Positions 30,309 through 38,257 of a stretch of 64,000 bases of DNA are shown here, piece after piece. The notes beneath the pieces were generated by a model, which worked only from the letters and a program-made list of their open reading frames with translations, ran no database searches and was not told the origin of the DNA. The number at the start of each line of letters is the position of its first letter. The first letter of the stretch is position 1. The DNA is from Sphingopyxis sp. MSC1_008 (GTDB taxonomy: Bacteria; Pseudomonadota; Alphaproteobacteria; Sphingomonadales; Sphingomonadaceae). A program made the position numbers and the translations under genes. The DNA lies in NCBI RefSeq assembly GCF_023197165.1, contig NZ_JALPRD010000008.1, positions 62,001 through 126,000 of the forward strand, read 5' to 3'.

Positions 30309-31156
30309 TCTTTCGGTTTCAGTGCCGCCGCCAGCGAGGCGGTGCCGCTGCCGCGTCGCGCGGGTTGCGGCTGGTCGGGATGCGGCGCCCAGCCGCTGAA
30401 ATGGACGATGCGAAAGCTTTCGGCGATCCGGCCGTCGGGATCGGCCTGCCCCGCGAAAGCGGCGGCAACCCGCGCGGTTTCTTCGCGCGTCAAGGGCGGC
30501 GGGGCGGGCGCGAGCCGGCTCGACAGGCCGGCGGCGCGCAAGTCGCGCACCAGCGCGAACCAGTCGCCATAACGCACCGTCAGCGCGTCGACGTCGACGA
30601 CGGGCAGGGTGAAACCGACGCGCTGGAGCAAATTGCCCATCGCGGCCAAGTCGATCTGCGGGTGCAGCCGTGCGATCGAACGCACGCCATCGGTCATCAC
30701 CGCGCGGCGCAGGCGGGGCAGGCTGCCGTCGCCGACGAAGGCGCCGAGCAGCAGGCCGTCGGGCGCGAGCAGCGCGCGGAGGCGAAGGAGCGCGCCCGGC
30801 ACGTCGTTGACGCCGTCGAGCCCGCCAGGCCAGACGATGAGATCGAAGCTGGCGAAGGGCAGGTCGATGGCGTCGGCCTCGACCGCGATCGCGCCGGTTT
30901 CCGCGGCAAGGCGCGGCCCCGCCTCGGCGATGGTGAGGTCGGTGCCGGTCGCGCGCAGATGATCGGCGAGCGCGGCGTCATGCGCGCCGATCAGCAGCGT
31001 GCGGGGAAATTCGCGCGTCACCATCGCCAGCCGGTCGAGCAGGGTTTCGGCGATGAGCGGCGCGAGGAAATTGGCCGATGCGGGCAGGCGCGCCATGCGG
31101 TCGCGTTGAGCGCGGTGGCGGGCCGGAGAGAAAAGCGGGCGGGGAGGCTGCGACAT
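30305..31156 (-). CDS. class I SAM-dependent methyltransferase (BioC/NDUFAF5-like)
   Basis: 283 residues. The Rossmann SAM-binding region is present but divergent: TLLIGAHDAALADHL for motif I and VEADAIDLPFASFDLIVWPGGLDGVNDV for the acidic and catalytic loop. The overall arrangement resembles BioC and the mitochondrial NDUFAF5 group, whose substrates differ, so the exact reaction is open. ATG 31156 is 25 bp from the divergent comF start, so the promoters overlap. Confidence 0.82.
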   Translation of the reverse strand: MSQPPRPLFSPARHRAQRDRMARLPASANFLAPLIAETLLDRLAMVTREFPRTLLIGAHDAALADHLRATGTDLTIAEAGPRLAAETGAIAVEADAIDLPFASFDLIVWPGGLDGVNDVPGALLRLRALLAPDGLLLGAFVGDGSLPRLRRAVMTDGVRSIARLHPQIDLAAMGNLLQRVGFTLPVVDVDALTVRYGDWFALVRDLRAAGLSSRLAPAPPPLTREETARVAAAFAGQADPDGRIAESFRIVHFSGWAPHPDQPQPARRGSGTASLAAALKPKD

Positions 31157-31180
31157 GCGCCGCTTGTGCCGTCCCCGGCG

Positions 31181-32053
31181 ATGCTTCACAAGCCGGTGAT
31201 GGCGACGACGACGGGGGATGTCGAAAAAGAAGGCGCGCCGGCCGGCGCGTGGCGAGGCATTTTGCGCGCCGCGGCGCGTGCGGTCGTCGATTATGCGCTG
31301 CCGCCGCGCTGTCCAGGATGCGGCATCATCGTTGGCGAAGATCGCCAGTTCTGCCTGACCTGCTGGTCGTCGCTCCACTTTCTCGATGGGCCGTCCTGTT
31401 CGCGCTGCTCGATTCCGCTACCCACGGCCTTGCCCGGAGGGCCGATCCTATGCGGCACGTGCCTCGCGGGCGCGCCGCCGTTCGAAGGCGCGCCCGCCGC
31501 CGTCGCCTATGGCCCCGTCGCGCGCACGGTGGCGCTGCGCCTCAAATATGGGCGGCGGACCGGGCACGCCCGGCTGATGGCGCGGCTGATGGCACGGCAG
31601 CTTGCGATGCTGGGGGATGTCGACGCGATGCTGCTGGTTCCGGTGCCGCTGCACCGCTGGCGGCTCTGGTCGCGCGGGTTCAATCAGGCGGCGTTGATCG
31701 CCGACGAACTGTCGCGGCTGACCGGAGTGCCGCGCGACCACCACCTGTTTTTGCGGGTCAAGGCGACCGCATCGCTGCGCGGCAAGGGGCGGCGCGAGCG
31801 CGACCGGATCGTCGCCGGCGCCTTTGCGCTGGCAGGCGATGCCAAGGCACGCGCGGCGGGGCGGCATCTGGTGCTGGTCGACGATGTCCACGCCAGCGGC
31901 GCGACGCTGCGCGCGGCGGCGCGGGTGCTGGGGCGCAGTGGCGCCGCGCGGGTGTCGGCGCTTACCTGGGCCCGAGTCGTTCCCGAAGCCCTGATGACAA
32001 GCAACATATTTGACTTTGCTTCGTTGGATTCCGATATGGCGAGTGAAGGATGA
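31181..32053 (+). CDS. comF: ComF family phosphoribosyltransferase-like protein
   Basis: 290 residues. An N-terminal double zinc motif (PPRCPGCG ... FCLTC ... SCSRC ... LCGTC) is followed by a type I PRTase domain with LVPVPLHRWRLWSRGFNQAA and the PRPP loop LVLVDDVHASGATL. ComF is needed for DNA uptake in competent bacteria and is close to DprA partners in others; the role here is inferred from family. Start could also be ATG 31199. The next gene, a glutaredoxin, follows after 12 bp. Confidence 0.9.
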   Translation: MLHKPVMATTTGDVEKEGAPAGAWRGILRAAARAVVDYALPPRCPGCGIIVGEDRQFCLTCWSSLHFLDGPSCSRCSIPLPTALPGGPILCGTCLAGAPPFEGAPAAVAYGPVARTVALRLKYGRRTGHARLMARLMARQLAMLGDVDAMLLVPVPLHRWRLWSRGFNQAALIADELSRLTGVPRDHHLFLRVKATASLRGKGRRERDRIVAGAFALAGDAKARAAGRHLVLVDDVHASGATLRAAARVLGRSGAARVSALTWARVVPEALMTSNIFDFASLDSDMASEG

Positions 32054-32065
32054 CAGGATAGCCGC

Positions 32066-32326
32066 ATGGCCAAGATCGAAGTTTTTACGAAGTTCTTCTG
32101 CCCCTATTGCTCGCGCGCCAAGGCGCTGCTTGAGCGCAAGGGCGTCGAATATCAGGAAATTGACCTGACGATGGACCGCGCCGGGTTCGATGCGATGGTC
32201 GCCCGCGCGGGTGGCGCCCGTACCGTCCCGCAGATATTCATCGACGGAAAGCATATCGGCGGCAGCGACGATATGGCGGCGCTCGATGCGCGCGGCGGGC
32301 TTGACCCGCTGTTGGGACTGGGCTGA
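32066..32326 (+). CDS. grxC: glutaredoxin 3
   Basis: 86-residue dithiol glutaredoxin, cytosolic. Active site FCPYC in residues 11-15, TVP near 53 with the cis-proline, and GGSDD for glutathione binding. Two bases separate its stop from the next start, so the DUF1178 gene is cotranscribed. Confidence 0.96.
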   Translation: MAKIEVFTKFFCPYCSRAKALLERKGVEYQEIDLTMDRAGFDAMVARAGGARTVPQIFIDGKHIGGSDDMAALDARGGLDPLLGLG

Positions 32327-32328
32327 TC

Positions 32329-32796
32329 TTGATCGTTTTCGACCTTTGCTGCGCCGCCGGTGACCACCGTTTTGAGGCCTGGTTCGCGAGCAGCGAGAGC
32401 TTCTCCGACCAGCAGGCACGCGGGCTGATGAACTGCCCGGTGTGCGGCGATGACGATGTGAAAAAGGCGGTGATGGCGCCGCGCGTCGGGGCCAAGTCCA
32501 ACCGTCAGGCACTGGCTTCGCCGCCCGCCAATCCGCCCGGTTCGCCCGAGCCTTCGCCGGATGCGGTGCGTAAATTGCTCGCCGACATTGCCGCAAAGCA
32601 GGCCGAAATGCTGCCGCAGTCGCGCTGGGTAGGGCGCGACTTCGCCGATGCAGCGCGCGCGATGCACGAAGGACGCGCCGCCGAAGACCTGATCCACGGT
32701 CAGGCGTCGCCCGAAGAGGCGCGATCGCTGCACGATGACGGGATCGCCGCGATGCCTCTGCTCGTGCCAATCGTCCCGCCCGAAGCGGCCAATTGA
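32329..32796 (+). CDS. DUF1178 family protein
   Basis: 155 residues, TTG start at 32329. The N-terminus IVFDLCCAAGDHRFEAWF and the pair C...C in NCPVCGDDDVKKAVMAP match the DUF1178 family, a zinc-ribbon-like protein of unknown function. A proline-rich linker and a C-terminal RWVGRDFADAARAMHEG helix with a SPEEARSLHDDGI segment complete the family pattern. The gene is regularly found after grxC in alphaproteobacteria. Confidence 0.9.
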   Translation: MIVFDLCCAAGDHRFEAWFASSESFSDQQARGLMNCPVCGDDDVKKAVMAPRVGAKSNRQALASPPANPPGSPEPSPDAVRKLLADIAAKQAEMLPQSRWVGRDFADAARAMHEGRAAEDLIHGQASPEEARSLHDDGIAAMPLLVPIVPPEAAN

Positions 32797-32845
32797 TCCA
32801 TCGCGATTGACGCTTTGCGCGCTCCACCGCTACACGAACGGCGGC

Positions 32846-32922
32846 GCACCCGTAGCTCAGCAGGATAGAGCATCAGATTCCTAATCTGGGGGCCACAGGT
32901 TCGAATCCTGTCGGGTGCACCA
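32846..32922 (+). tRNA. tRNA-Arg (anticodon CCU)
   Basis: 77-nt cloverleaf including encoded CCA: acceptor GCACCCG/CGGGTGC, D-stem GCTC/GAGC, anticodon stem TCAGA/TCTGG with loop TTCCTAA (anticodon CCT), and T-arm ACAGG-TTCGAAT-CCTGT. The recombinase fragment on the opposite strand ends inside its 3' half, which fits use of this tRNA as an integration site. Confidence 0.97.
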
Positions 32923-34425
32923 CTTCGGAACAAAGCTGGGCACGGCGCCCGGCTTTGTTTCGGTGGCCCCTGCGATCAGCGCTTGCAGCAGATTGCTTTT
33001 CGAGCCGAGAATCCGAACCTCCCCAACATCGACCTCGACCCGCTGCGCAAGCGCGCGGACATGCTCGCGGCGATAGCCGCCCCCCTCGATTCGCATCCTC
33101 TGGCGCGCGGTGGTAGCGAACTTCGCCAACATGTCGGGTGCGACCGACTTTTGGCTCGCAGCGCCGAGCGAGGCCTTCACTCGCTCCGCATCAGCCTTCG
33201 CCTGATCGCGCGTCGCCTTGAGCGTCGCGATCCGGGCCTTGAGGTCGGGATCGTCAACGTCAGCAATGCCGTTCTCAATTGCGTCATAGAGCCTATTTAG
33301 CCTCAGATCGGTTTCGGTAGCTCGTTTGTTGAGGTCGGCTACATGGGCGCGCTTCCGGGACGTCAGTTCCTGCCGCCGGTCCAACACCGCAGAAAGGATG
33401 GTTTCCAGCCGGTCGGGTTGGAGAAGCCTGTCCTCCAGATGCTTTGCGACCAGATCGTCCAGTTTCTCCATCGGCACTGACATGCCAACGCAGGCGGTCG
33501 GCCCCTGCCGTGCTTTGGTCGAGCAGGCATAGTAACGATACTGCCCGCCCTTACCGGTGCGGATCGTCATAGCGCCGCCGCACTTCGCGCAATGGATTAG
33601 CCCTGTAAGCAGCGTGGGGCCGCTCACAACGCGAGGCGGCACCTTCTTGGGGTTGCGGGCCTGTAAGTGCGCCTGAACCGCGTCATAGGTGCCTTGATCG
33701 ATGATCGGTGGCACTTCGACCACGACGGCCTCCGACTTCGGCTTGAGCTTCCTGTCTTTGCCCCGGCGATTGAACTCGTGGCGTCCGGTGTAGGTCGAGC
33801 GGGTCAGAATCTGATGCACGGCACCGAGGCCCCAACGTCCACCATCGCGGGTGCGAATGGACTTCTCATTGAGCCAAGCGGCGATGGCCTTGACGCCCAT
33901 CGAACCCGATATCCCGTCGCCTTCCAGCGCGAGCCGGAAGATGGTTCGCACAGTCTCGGCATGGAAGGGGTCTATCTCCAGCCGCTTCTTGACCTTCGCG
34001 CCGCGCTGCTCGGCCGCGACGACGCGGTAGCCGATCGGCGGCAGCGATCCGTTCCAGAAGCCTTGCCGCGCATTCTCCCGCATCGCGCGGAGAACATGCT
34101 TGGCGGTCTCTTTCGATTGATACTCGTCGAACAGCGCCATAATCTGGCGCATCATGACGTGCATGGGATCGTCGCCCATCTCTTGCGTGATGGAGACAAG
34201 CTTCACACCGTTCTTGGCGAGTTTGCGGATATAGAACTCCAGCTCGAAATGATCGCGGAAGAAGCGGGAGAAGCTGTGGACGACCACGAGGTCGAACGGC
34301 GCCGGTTTCGATGTCCCGGCCTCTATCAGTCTCTGGAACTCTGGACGCCGGTCGTTTGTCGCCGAGGCGCCCGATTCAACGTAGGTGTCGACGACCTTGA
34401 GGCCACGCGCCGCGCACCAGCCTTC
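32881..34425 (-). pseudogene. large serine recombinase, catalytic N-terminus missing
   Basis: About 515 codons of a serine-integrase-type recombinase. Present are the second half of the catalytic domain (FDLVVVHSFSRFFRDHFE), the recombinase domain (GVKAIAAWLNEKSIRTRDG), the zinc ribbon (CAKCGGAMTIRT ... YYACSTKARQGPTAC) and the coiled-coil C-terminal part. The first ~25 residues with the catalytic Ser and the YxRVS-type strand are absent. The frame continues without a break into an unrelated autotransporter passenger. The last codons, ending TRQDSNLWPPD, are antisense to tRNA-Arg and the stop is inside the tRNA. It should be catalytically dead. Confidence 0.88.
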
Positions 34426-35663
34426 CGCGCCGCCACCCAGGTCGACATTGCCGGTGATCGTGCCGCTGTTGCTGACGGTGTCGGCACCGTCGCCGACCGC
34501 CACGTTGCCGGTGACGTTACCTTGGTTGTCGAAGCTGTTGTCGCCGTTGCCGAGGTCGATGTCGCCGTTGATCGTGCCGGCGTTGCTGACCGTCTCGCCT
34601 TGTTCGCCGCCTTGCACCGCGGGCTGCCCCGCGCCGCGGGATTCGACGACGCTGTCTTCGCCGAGGTCGAGTTCGGCACCGTCCTCGACCGTCACCGTGC
34701 CGGTGCCGACCAACGAAAACAGTTCGAAATTGATAAACTGATCGCGCAGCGCATTGCTGTAAGTGCCTGTGCTGCCAGTGATGTCGAAGATCAGCGAATC
34801 CTCGCCCACGCCGCCATCGACGGTGCCGGTCAGGCTGGCGGTCAGGAGGTGCCGGAAGATGTCGTTGCCGTCGCGCAGGAAGACATCGCCGTCGATCGAG
34901 CCGCGATTCTCGATCAAGTCGTCGCCCGCGCCCAAGTCGATCGAGCCGATGATCTCCCCGCCGTCCATGTTAAACAGCCGGTCGGTCGAGGATCCAGTGT
35001 GAATCGCGCCGGCGAGATAGTTGTCGGGCGTGGAAATCTCGCGATCGAAGAGCTGATTCGTCGCCAGTGCCGTCCCCCGACCGCCGCTGATCGTGCCCGC
35101 GTTGTTGATCGTCACCTCGGTCGCATCGACCAGCAATGCGGTCGAGAAGGCGGTGGGATTGTCGATCGCCGGCTGCGGCGTGCCCGAGGTCGCATCGACA
35201 TAGCTGCCGGTCGCCGAAATCACGCCGCCGGCCTGGTTTTCGATCGTGACGCTGCCCATGGTCGCATCGGCAAGCACCGACAGACCGATGCTGGCGTTGA
35301 TAGCCTGGGTGCCCTCGTCGAAGCCATAGAGCGTGCCGTCGACCACCGACGCGCCGGCGTCCGACCGGATCGTGCCGCTGTTCACAACCGTCACCGTGGT
35401 CGCGCCGACCGGCACCTCGTCGTCGATCCCGATGAGTTCGAGCGATACGCCGACCGCGCCGCGCTCGCCTTGGGTCACGACACCCGTGTTGGTGAAGCTG
35501 ACGGTCTGGGCGCCGACCGTCTGGACCTCGAATTCCAAGGCCTCTTCGCTGCCGCTAAAGGGCTGGAAGTCGGTGTTGGGCAGCATGGTGATCGTGCCGC
35601 TGTTCGTTACGCTGGCGTTGACCGCGGTGGTGCCAAGGACGTTCTTGCCCGTGATCGCACATC
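34426..35663 (-). pseudogene. autotransporter passenger fragment fused to recombinase
   Basis: About 410 codons of a beta-helical autotransporter passenger. Short repeats of the kinds VSNSGTITGNVDLG, NAGTINGDIDLGNGDN and IENRGSIDGDVFLRDGND are typical of the Asn/Gly/Asp-rich turns of such proteins. Neither a signal peptide nor a C-terminal beta-barrel remains. The open frame starts at a stop codon near 35666, where homology stops, and ends at about 34426 where it joins the recombinase in frame. It is a fragment flanked by breakpoints on both sides, not an intact gene. Confidence 0.82.
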
Positions 35664-36421
35664 AATATGGCATCCAGCATGGGTGTCAGACCAAGCTCGT
35701 CGAAAGCGCCAAGGGCATCGTCGGGCTGGCGGTGCTGCGCAGCGAGCGCGACGGGCTCACCAGCGAGGCCGTGCGCTCGACCTTCATGGTCATCGTGCCC
35801 CATGTCCGCAGCGCGGTGCAGACGCAAATCGCACTCGAACACGCGGGCGCACAGCTCATCGGCGGCGCGCTGGAGGCGATCGGTGCGGCCGTATTCGTGT
35901 GCGATGCCGACGCGCGGGTTGCCGCGATGTCGGGCGCGGCTGAAGCGCTGCTGAAAGACGGGCGGCTACGCCTGATCGACCGGCGGCTGGACATTCTGTC
36001 ACCGCGAGCGGCTCATGCGATGCGCAGCGCCTTGCTCCGTATTTTGAGCGCGACACCCTATCCGATGCAAACCATCGTGGTTACCCAGCCGGGCGCAATG
36101 CCGCTGCTGCTCGACATCTGCCCCGCACCGCGAGCTGCGTGGAATTTCAACTTCCGACCGCGCGTGCTGGTGATCGCGCGGACGGGTGCGAACTGGCACG
36201 GCGCATCGGCGTCCATCTTGCAGCGGCTCTATCGTCTGTCCGCTGCGGAAGCGGATGTCGCATTGCGTCTCGCCGCGGGCGAGAGCCGCGACAGCATCGC
36301 CGCCAGTCGTCACGCGAGCCTCGGCACGGTACGAGCACAGCTCAAATCGGCGTTCGCCAAACTCGGCGTGAGCCGTGAGGTCGAACTGGTAGCGATGCTT
36401 GGAAGCCTGCTACACCGTTAG
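35656..36421 (+). pseudogene. LuxR family regulator, 5' end missing
   Basis: About 255 codons of a LuxR-type regulator with C-terminal HTH. The middle is a PAS-like region (GAAVFVCDADARVAAMSGAAE) and the end a GerE helix-turn-helix (YRLSAAEADVALRLAAGES ... LGTVRAQLKSAFAKLGVSRE). Such regulators are normally about 370 residues; the first ~100 are missing and homology begins abruptly where the antisense passenger fragment ends. No start codon or ribosome site precedes it, so it is probably not expressed as a whole protein. Confidence 0.78.
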
Positions 36422-36628
36422 GAAGCGGTTCGTTTTTTGCTTCGTAGCGGATCGTCAGTCGAAGCATGTCCGCTTCCGGCCGTTTTTCATTCTCCCCAGC
36501 CTAGCGATCATTTTGAACGCTTTGGCGAGCGTGACGCCGATGCAACGGAACGATCATTGCGAACGGCCGTTATCAAAATATTGAAACTCAAATGGAGGGT
36601 GGTTCGCCCTCACCGTCGGAGAGAGAAA

Positions 36629-36763
36629 ATGAAAAAGCTTCTGACAATTTTCGCAATTAGCGGCTCGTTGTTGCTTCTGTCTGCTTGCAACACCGTTGAA
36701 GGTGCTGGAAAAGACGTTGAATCCGCCGCAGACTGTGCTGATGGCGTTAAAGGCAACTGCTAG
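36629..36763 (+). CDS. entericidin-like small lipoprotein
   Basis: 44 residues, MKKLLTIFAISGSLLLL followed by the lipobox SAC (Cys21) and the mature part NTVEGAGKDVESAADC. This matches the entericidin A/B (EcnA/B) family, small membrane lipoproteins with antidote/bacteriolysis roles in enteric bacteria. GGAGAG precedes the ATG. Two further cysteines close the protein. It lies in an AT-richer patch beside the broken genes; about 200 bp upstream contain nothing recognisable. Confidence 0.88.
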   Translation: MKKLLTIFAISGSLLLLSACNTVEGAGKDVESAADCADGVKGNC

Positions 36764-36951
36764 GCGCCGTAGACGAATTGGCGTGAACCGGCATTCGCGG
36801 ATTACCGTTATTGGCCGCATTGCGACCATCCGCTGCTGGGGCGCCAATCGTTAAAGGCTTTCAGCCAGCGGCCCTTACCGTTCAAACGGTCAAGGTCGGC
36901 GCAAAGCGGACGATGATTTGAGCGCCCATCATACTTATGTCGGGCGCTCCA

Positions 36952-37290
36952 TCATTTGAGCTCGAAGAGCGTCGGTTCGTCCGGCGCCGGGGTTTCGATG
37001 ACCAGCAGGCCAAGGTGCATAGCCTGGGTTATCAAGTGTGCGCGGTTGCGCGCATTGAGTTTCAGCCGCACATTCTCGATGTGCCGTTCGACGGTTCGTG
37101 GAGCGATATTGATTTCGATCGCGATCTGCTTGGCCGAGCAGCCGACGGCGACCAGTTCGAGTATTTGATGTTCGCGAAAGGTCAAATGCGGTTCGACGTT
37201 CAAAGCGTTTTGATGCACGGCGCAATCCCCTGACACCCAAGGCGTAGACACTGTGCGACCGACGAGCATCTTTTGCGCGGCAATTGCCAC
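36952..37290 (-). CDS. orphan LuxR-type (GerE) HTH regulator
   Basis: 112 residues consisting almost only of a GerE helix-turn-helix: LTFREHQILELVAVGCSAKQ, then IAIEINIAPRTVERHIENVR and KLNARNRAHLI. There is no receiver or ligand-binding domain, so it is either a stand-alone DNA-binding protein or the remnant of a longer regulator; the normal ATG with upstream sequence favours the first. It is transcribed away from the Crp/Fnr gene and shares the AT-rich intergenic region with it. Confidence 0.85.
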   Translation of the reverse strand: MAIAAQKMLVGRTVSTPWVSGDCAVHQNALNVEPHLTFREHQILELVAVGCSAKQIAIEINIAPRTVERHIENVRLKLNARNRAHLITQAMHLGLLVIETPAPDEPTLFELK

Positions 37291-37576
37291 AACCCACCTG
37301 CTCTGGCTTTGATGATATATGTTTGTGCGCTGTTTATCAATTAATCTAAGCTAATTAAGCATGTAGCGACACTGTGCGTGTCACTATAGCTATGCTATTG
37401 AAATTCAGTCTTAATCTATTCTGAAATGCTAAGGAAATTTACGTAAGTGATTTTCCTAAGCTGTTCGTACACACGAATTCCTTGGTTTTTATGCGGATGG
37501 ATTCAGCATCCGCAAAAGCAGATGAGACTCGCAAACGGGGTCGCCGCAAATACCAATTCCAGATTGGAGACGTGGC
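37291..37576. promoter_or_regulatory. AT-rich divergent control region
   Basis: 286-bp gap between the divergent orphan HTH gene and the Crp/Fnr gene, clearly AT-richer than its surroundings. It contains an inverted repeat GCTAAGGAAA (37428-37437) and TTTCCTAAGC (37452-37461), 14 bp apart with one mismatch, which could be an operator. The promoters themselves could not be placed with confidence. Confidence 0.45.
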
Positions 37577-38257
37577 GTGCAAGGTCTTTCGGCAGAATTT
37601 CAACGCGGGTCGATTCCGCAGGACACCATCCTAAAATTCCGGAAAGGCGAGATTATTTTCTCGCAGGGCGATCCCGGCGATTGCTGGTTCGAAGTCATCT
37701 CGGGCACCGTCAGAACCTGCCATTTCCATGTCGACGGGCACCGTCAGCTGACGGGATTTTTCTATCAGGGCGATGTGTTCGGCGTCGAATATGGCGCGCG
37801 CGACGCCGCCGCCGAGGCGGTCACCAACACGATCCTGACCCGTCGGCCGGCGCTCAATGGCGATCCCGATTCGCTGGGGCAGAACCGCGCGCTCGAACGG
37901 GCGCTCGACAGCGCAAACCAATGCATATTCCTGCTCGGCCGCCGCAATGCCAACGAACGCGTCGCGGCGTTCCTGTTGATCGCGGCGAAGCGACTGTCGG
38001 CGCTCGGCAGCGTTCCCTTGCCGATGACGCGCGGCGATATCGCCGATCATCTGGGCCTGACGATCCATACGGTCAGCCGGACGATCTCGGGTTTCGTCCG
38101 CCAGGGCCTGATCGAGCTCGAGGGGCCGCAATTGTGCCGGCTGGTCGACCTCGACGGGCTGCGCGCCATTGCCGGCGAAGAAATGGGCGTCGCGATCGAC
38201 AAGTTGCGCGCGATACAGCCGCGGCGAACCTTCACCGGGCAGGGGGCGGGCGCATGA
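37577..38257 (+). CDS. Crp/Fnr family transcription regulator
   Basis: 226 residues from GTG 37577: a cyclic-nucleotide-binding-like beta-roll (FRKGEIIFSQGDPGDCWFEV, HRQLTGFFYQGDVFG) and a C-terminal winged HTH (MTRGDIADHLGLTIHTVSRTI). No N-terminal Cys cluster as in FNR, so it is more like FixK or unknown effector types. Its last codons overlap the start of the outer-membrane protein gene (ATGA at 38254), so the regulator is coupled to the secretion-like gene and probably controls the cluster. Confidence 0.9.
   Translation: MQGLSAEFQRGSIPQDTILKFRKGEIIFSQGDPGDCWFEVISGTVRTCHFHVDGHRQLTGFFYQGDVFGVEYGARDAAAEAVTNTILTRRPALNGDPDSLGQNRALERALDSANQCIFLLGRRNANERVAAFLLIAAKRLSALGSVPLPMTRGDIADHLGLTIHTVSRTISGFVRQGLIELEGPQLCRLVDLDGLRAIAGEEMGVAIDKLRAIQPRRTFTGQGAGA

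Noticed and set aside
32881..35586. 901-residue 'recombinase' as one genuine protein
   Set aside because: The passenger and recombinase parts belong to unrelated families, each truncated at the junction; annotated as two fragments instead.
34426..35663. passenger repeats as a CRISPR or tandem DNA repeat
   Set aside because: The repeats are at protein level with variable DNA and lengths; no constant repeat-spacer pattern. No CRISPR array was seen anywhere in the window.
33667..35943. 758-codon plus-strand frame across the recombinase and passenger
   Set aside because: Antisense to clearly recognisable domains; only the LuxR part beyond about 35656 has homology, and that is in another frame.
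36399..36584. 61-codon frame before the lipoprotein gene
   Set aside because: No ribosome site, signal or family; it ends before the well-supported lipoprotein start.
37447..38253. upstream extension of the beta-barrel frame
   Set aside because: Overlaps the Crp/Fnr gene in another frame; the barrel protein has a proper signal peptide at ATG 38254.
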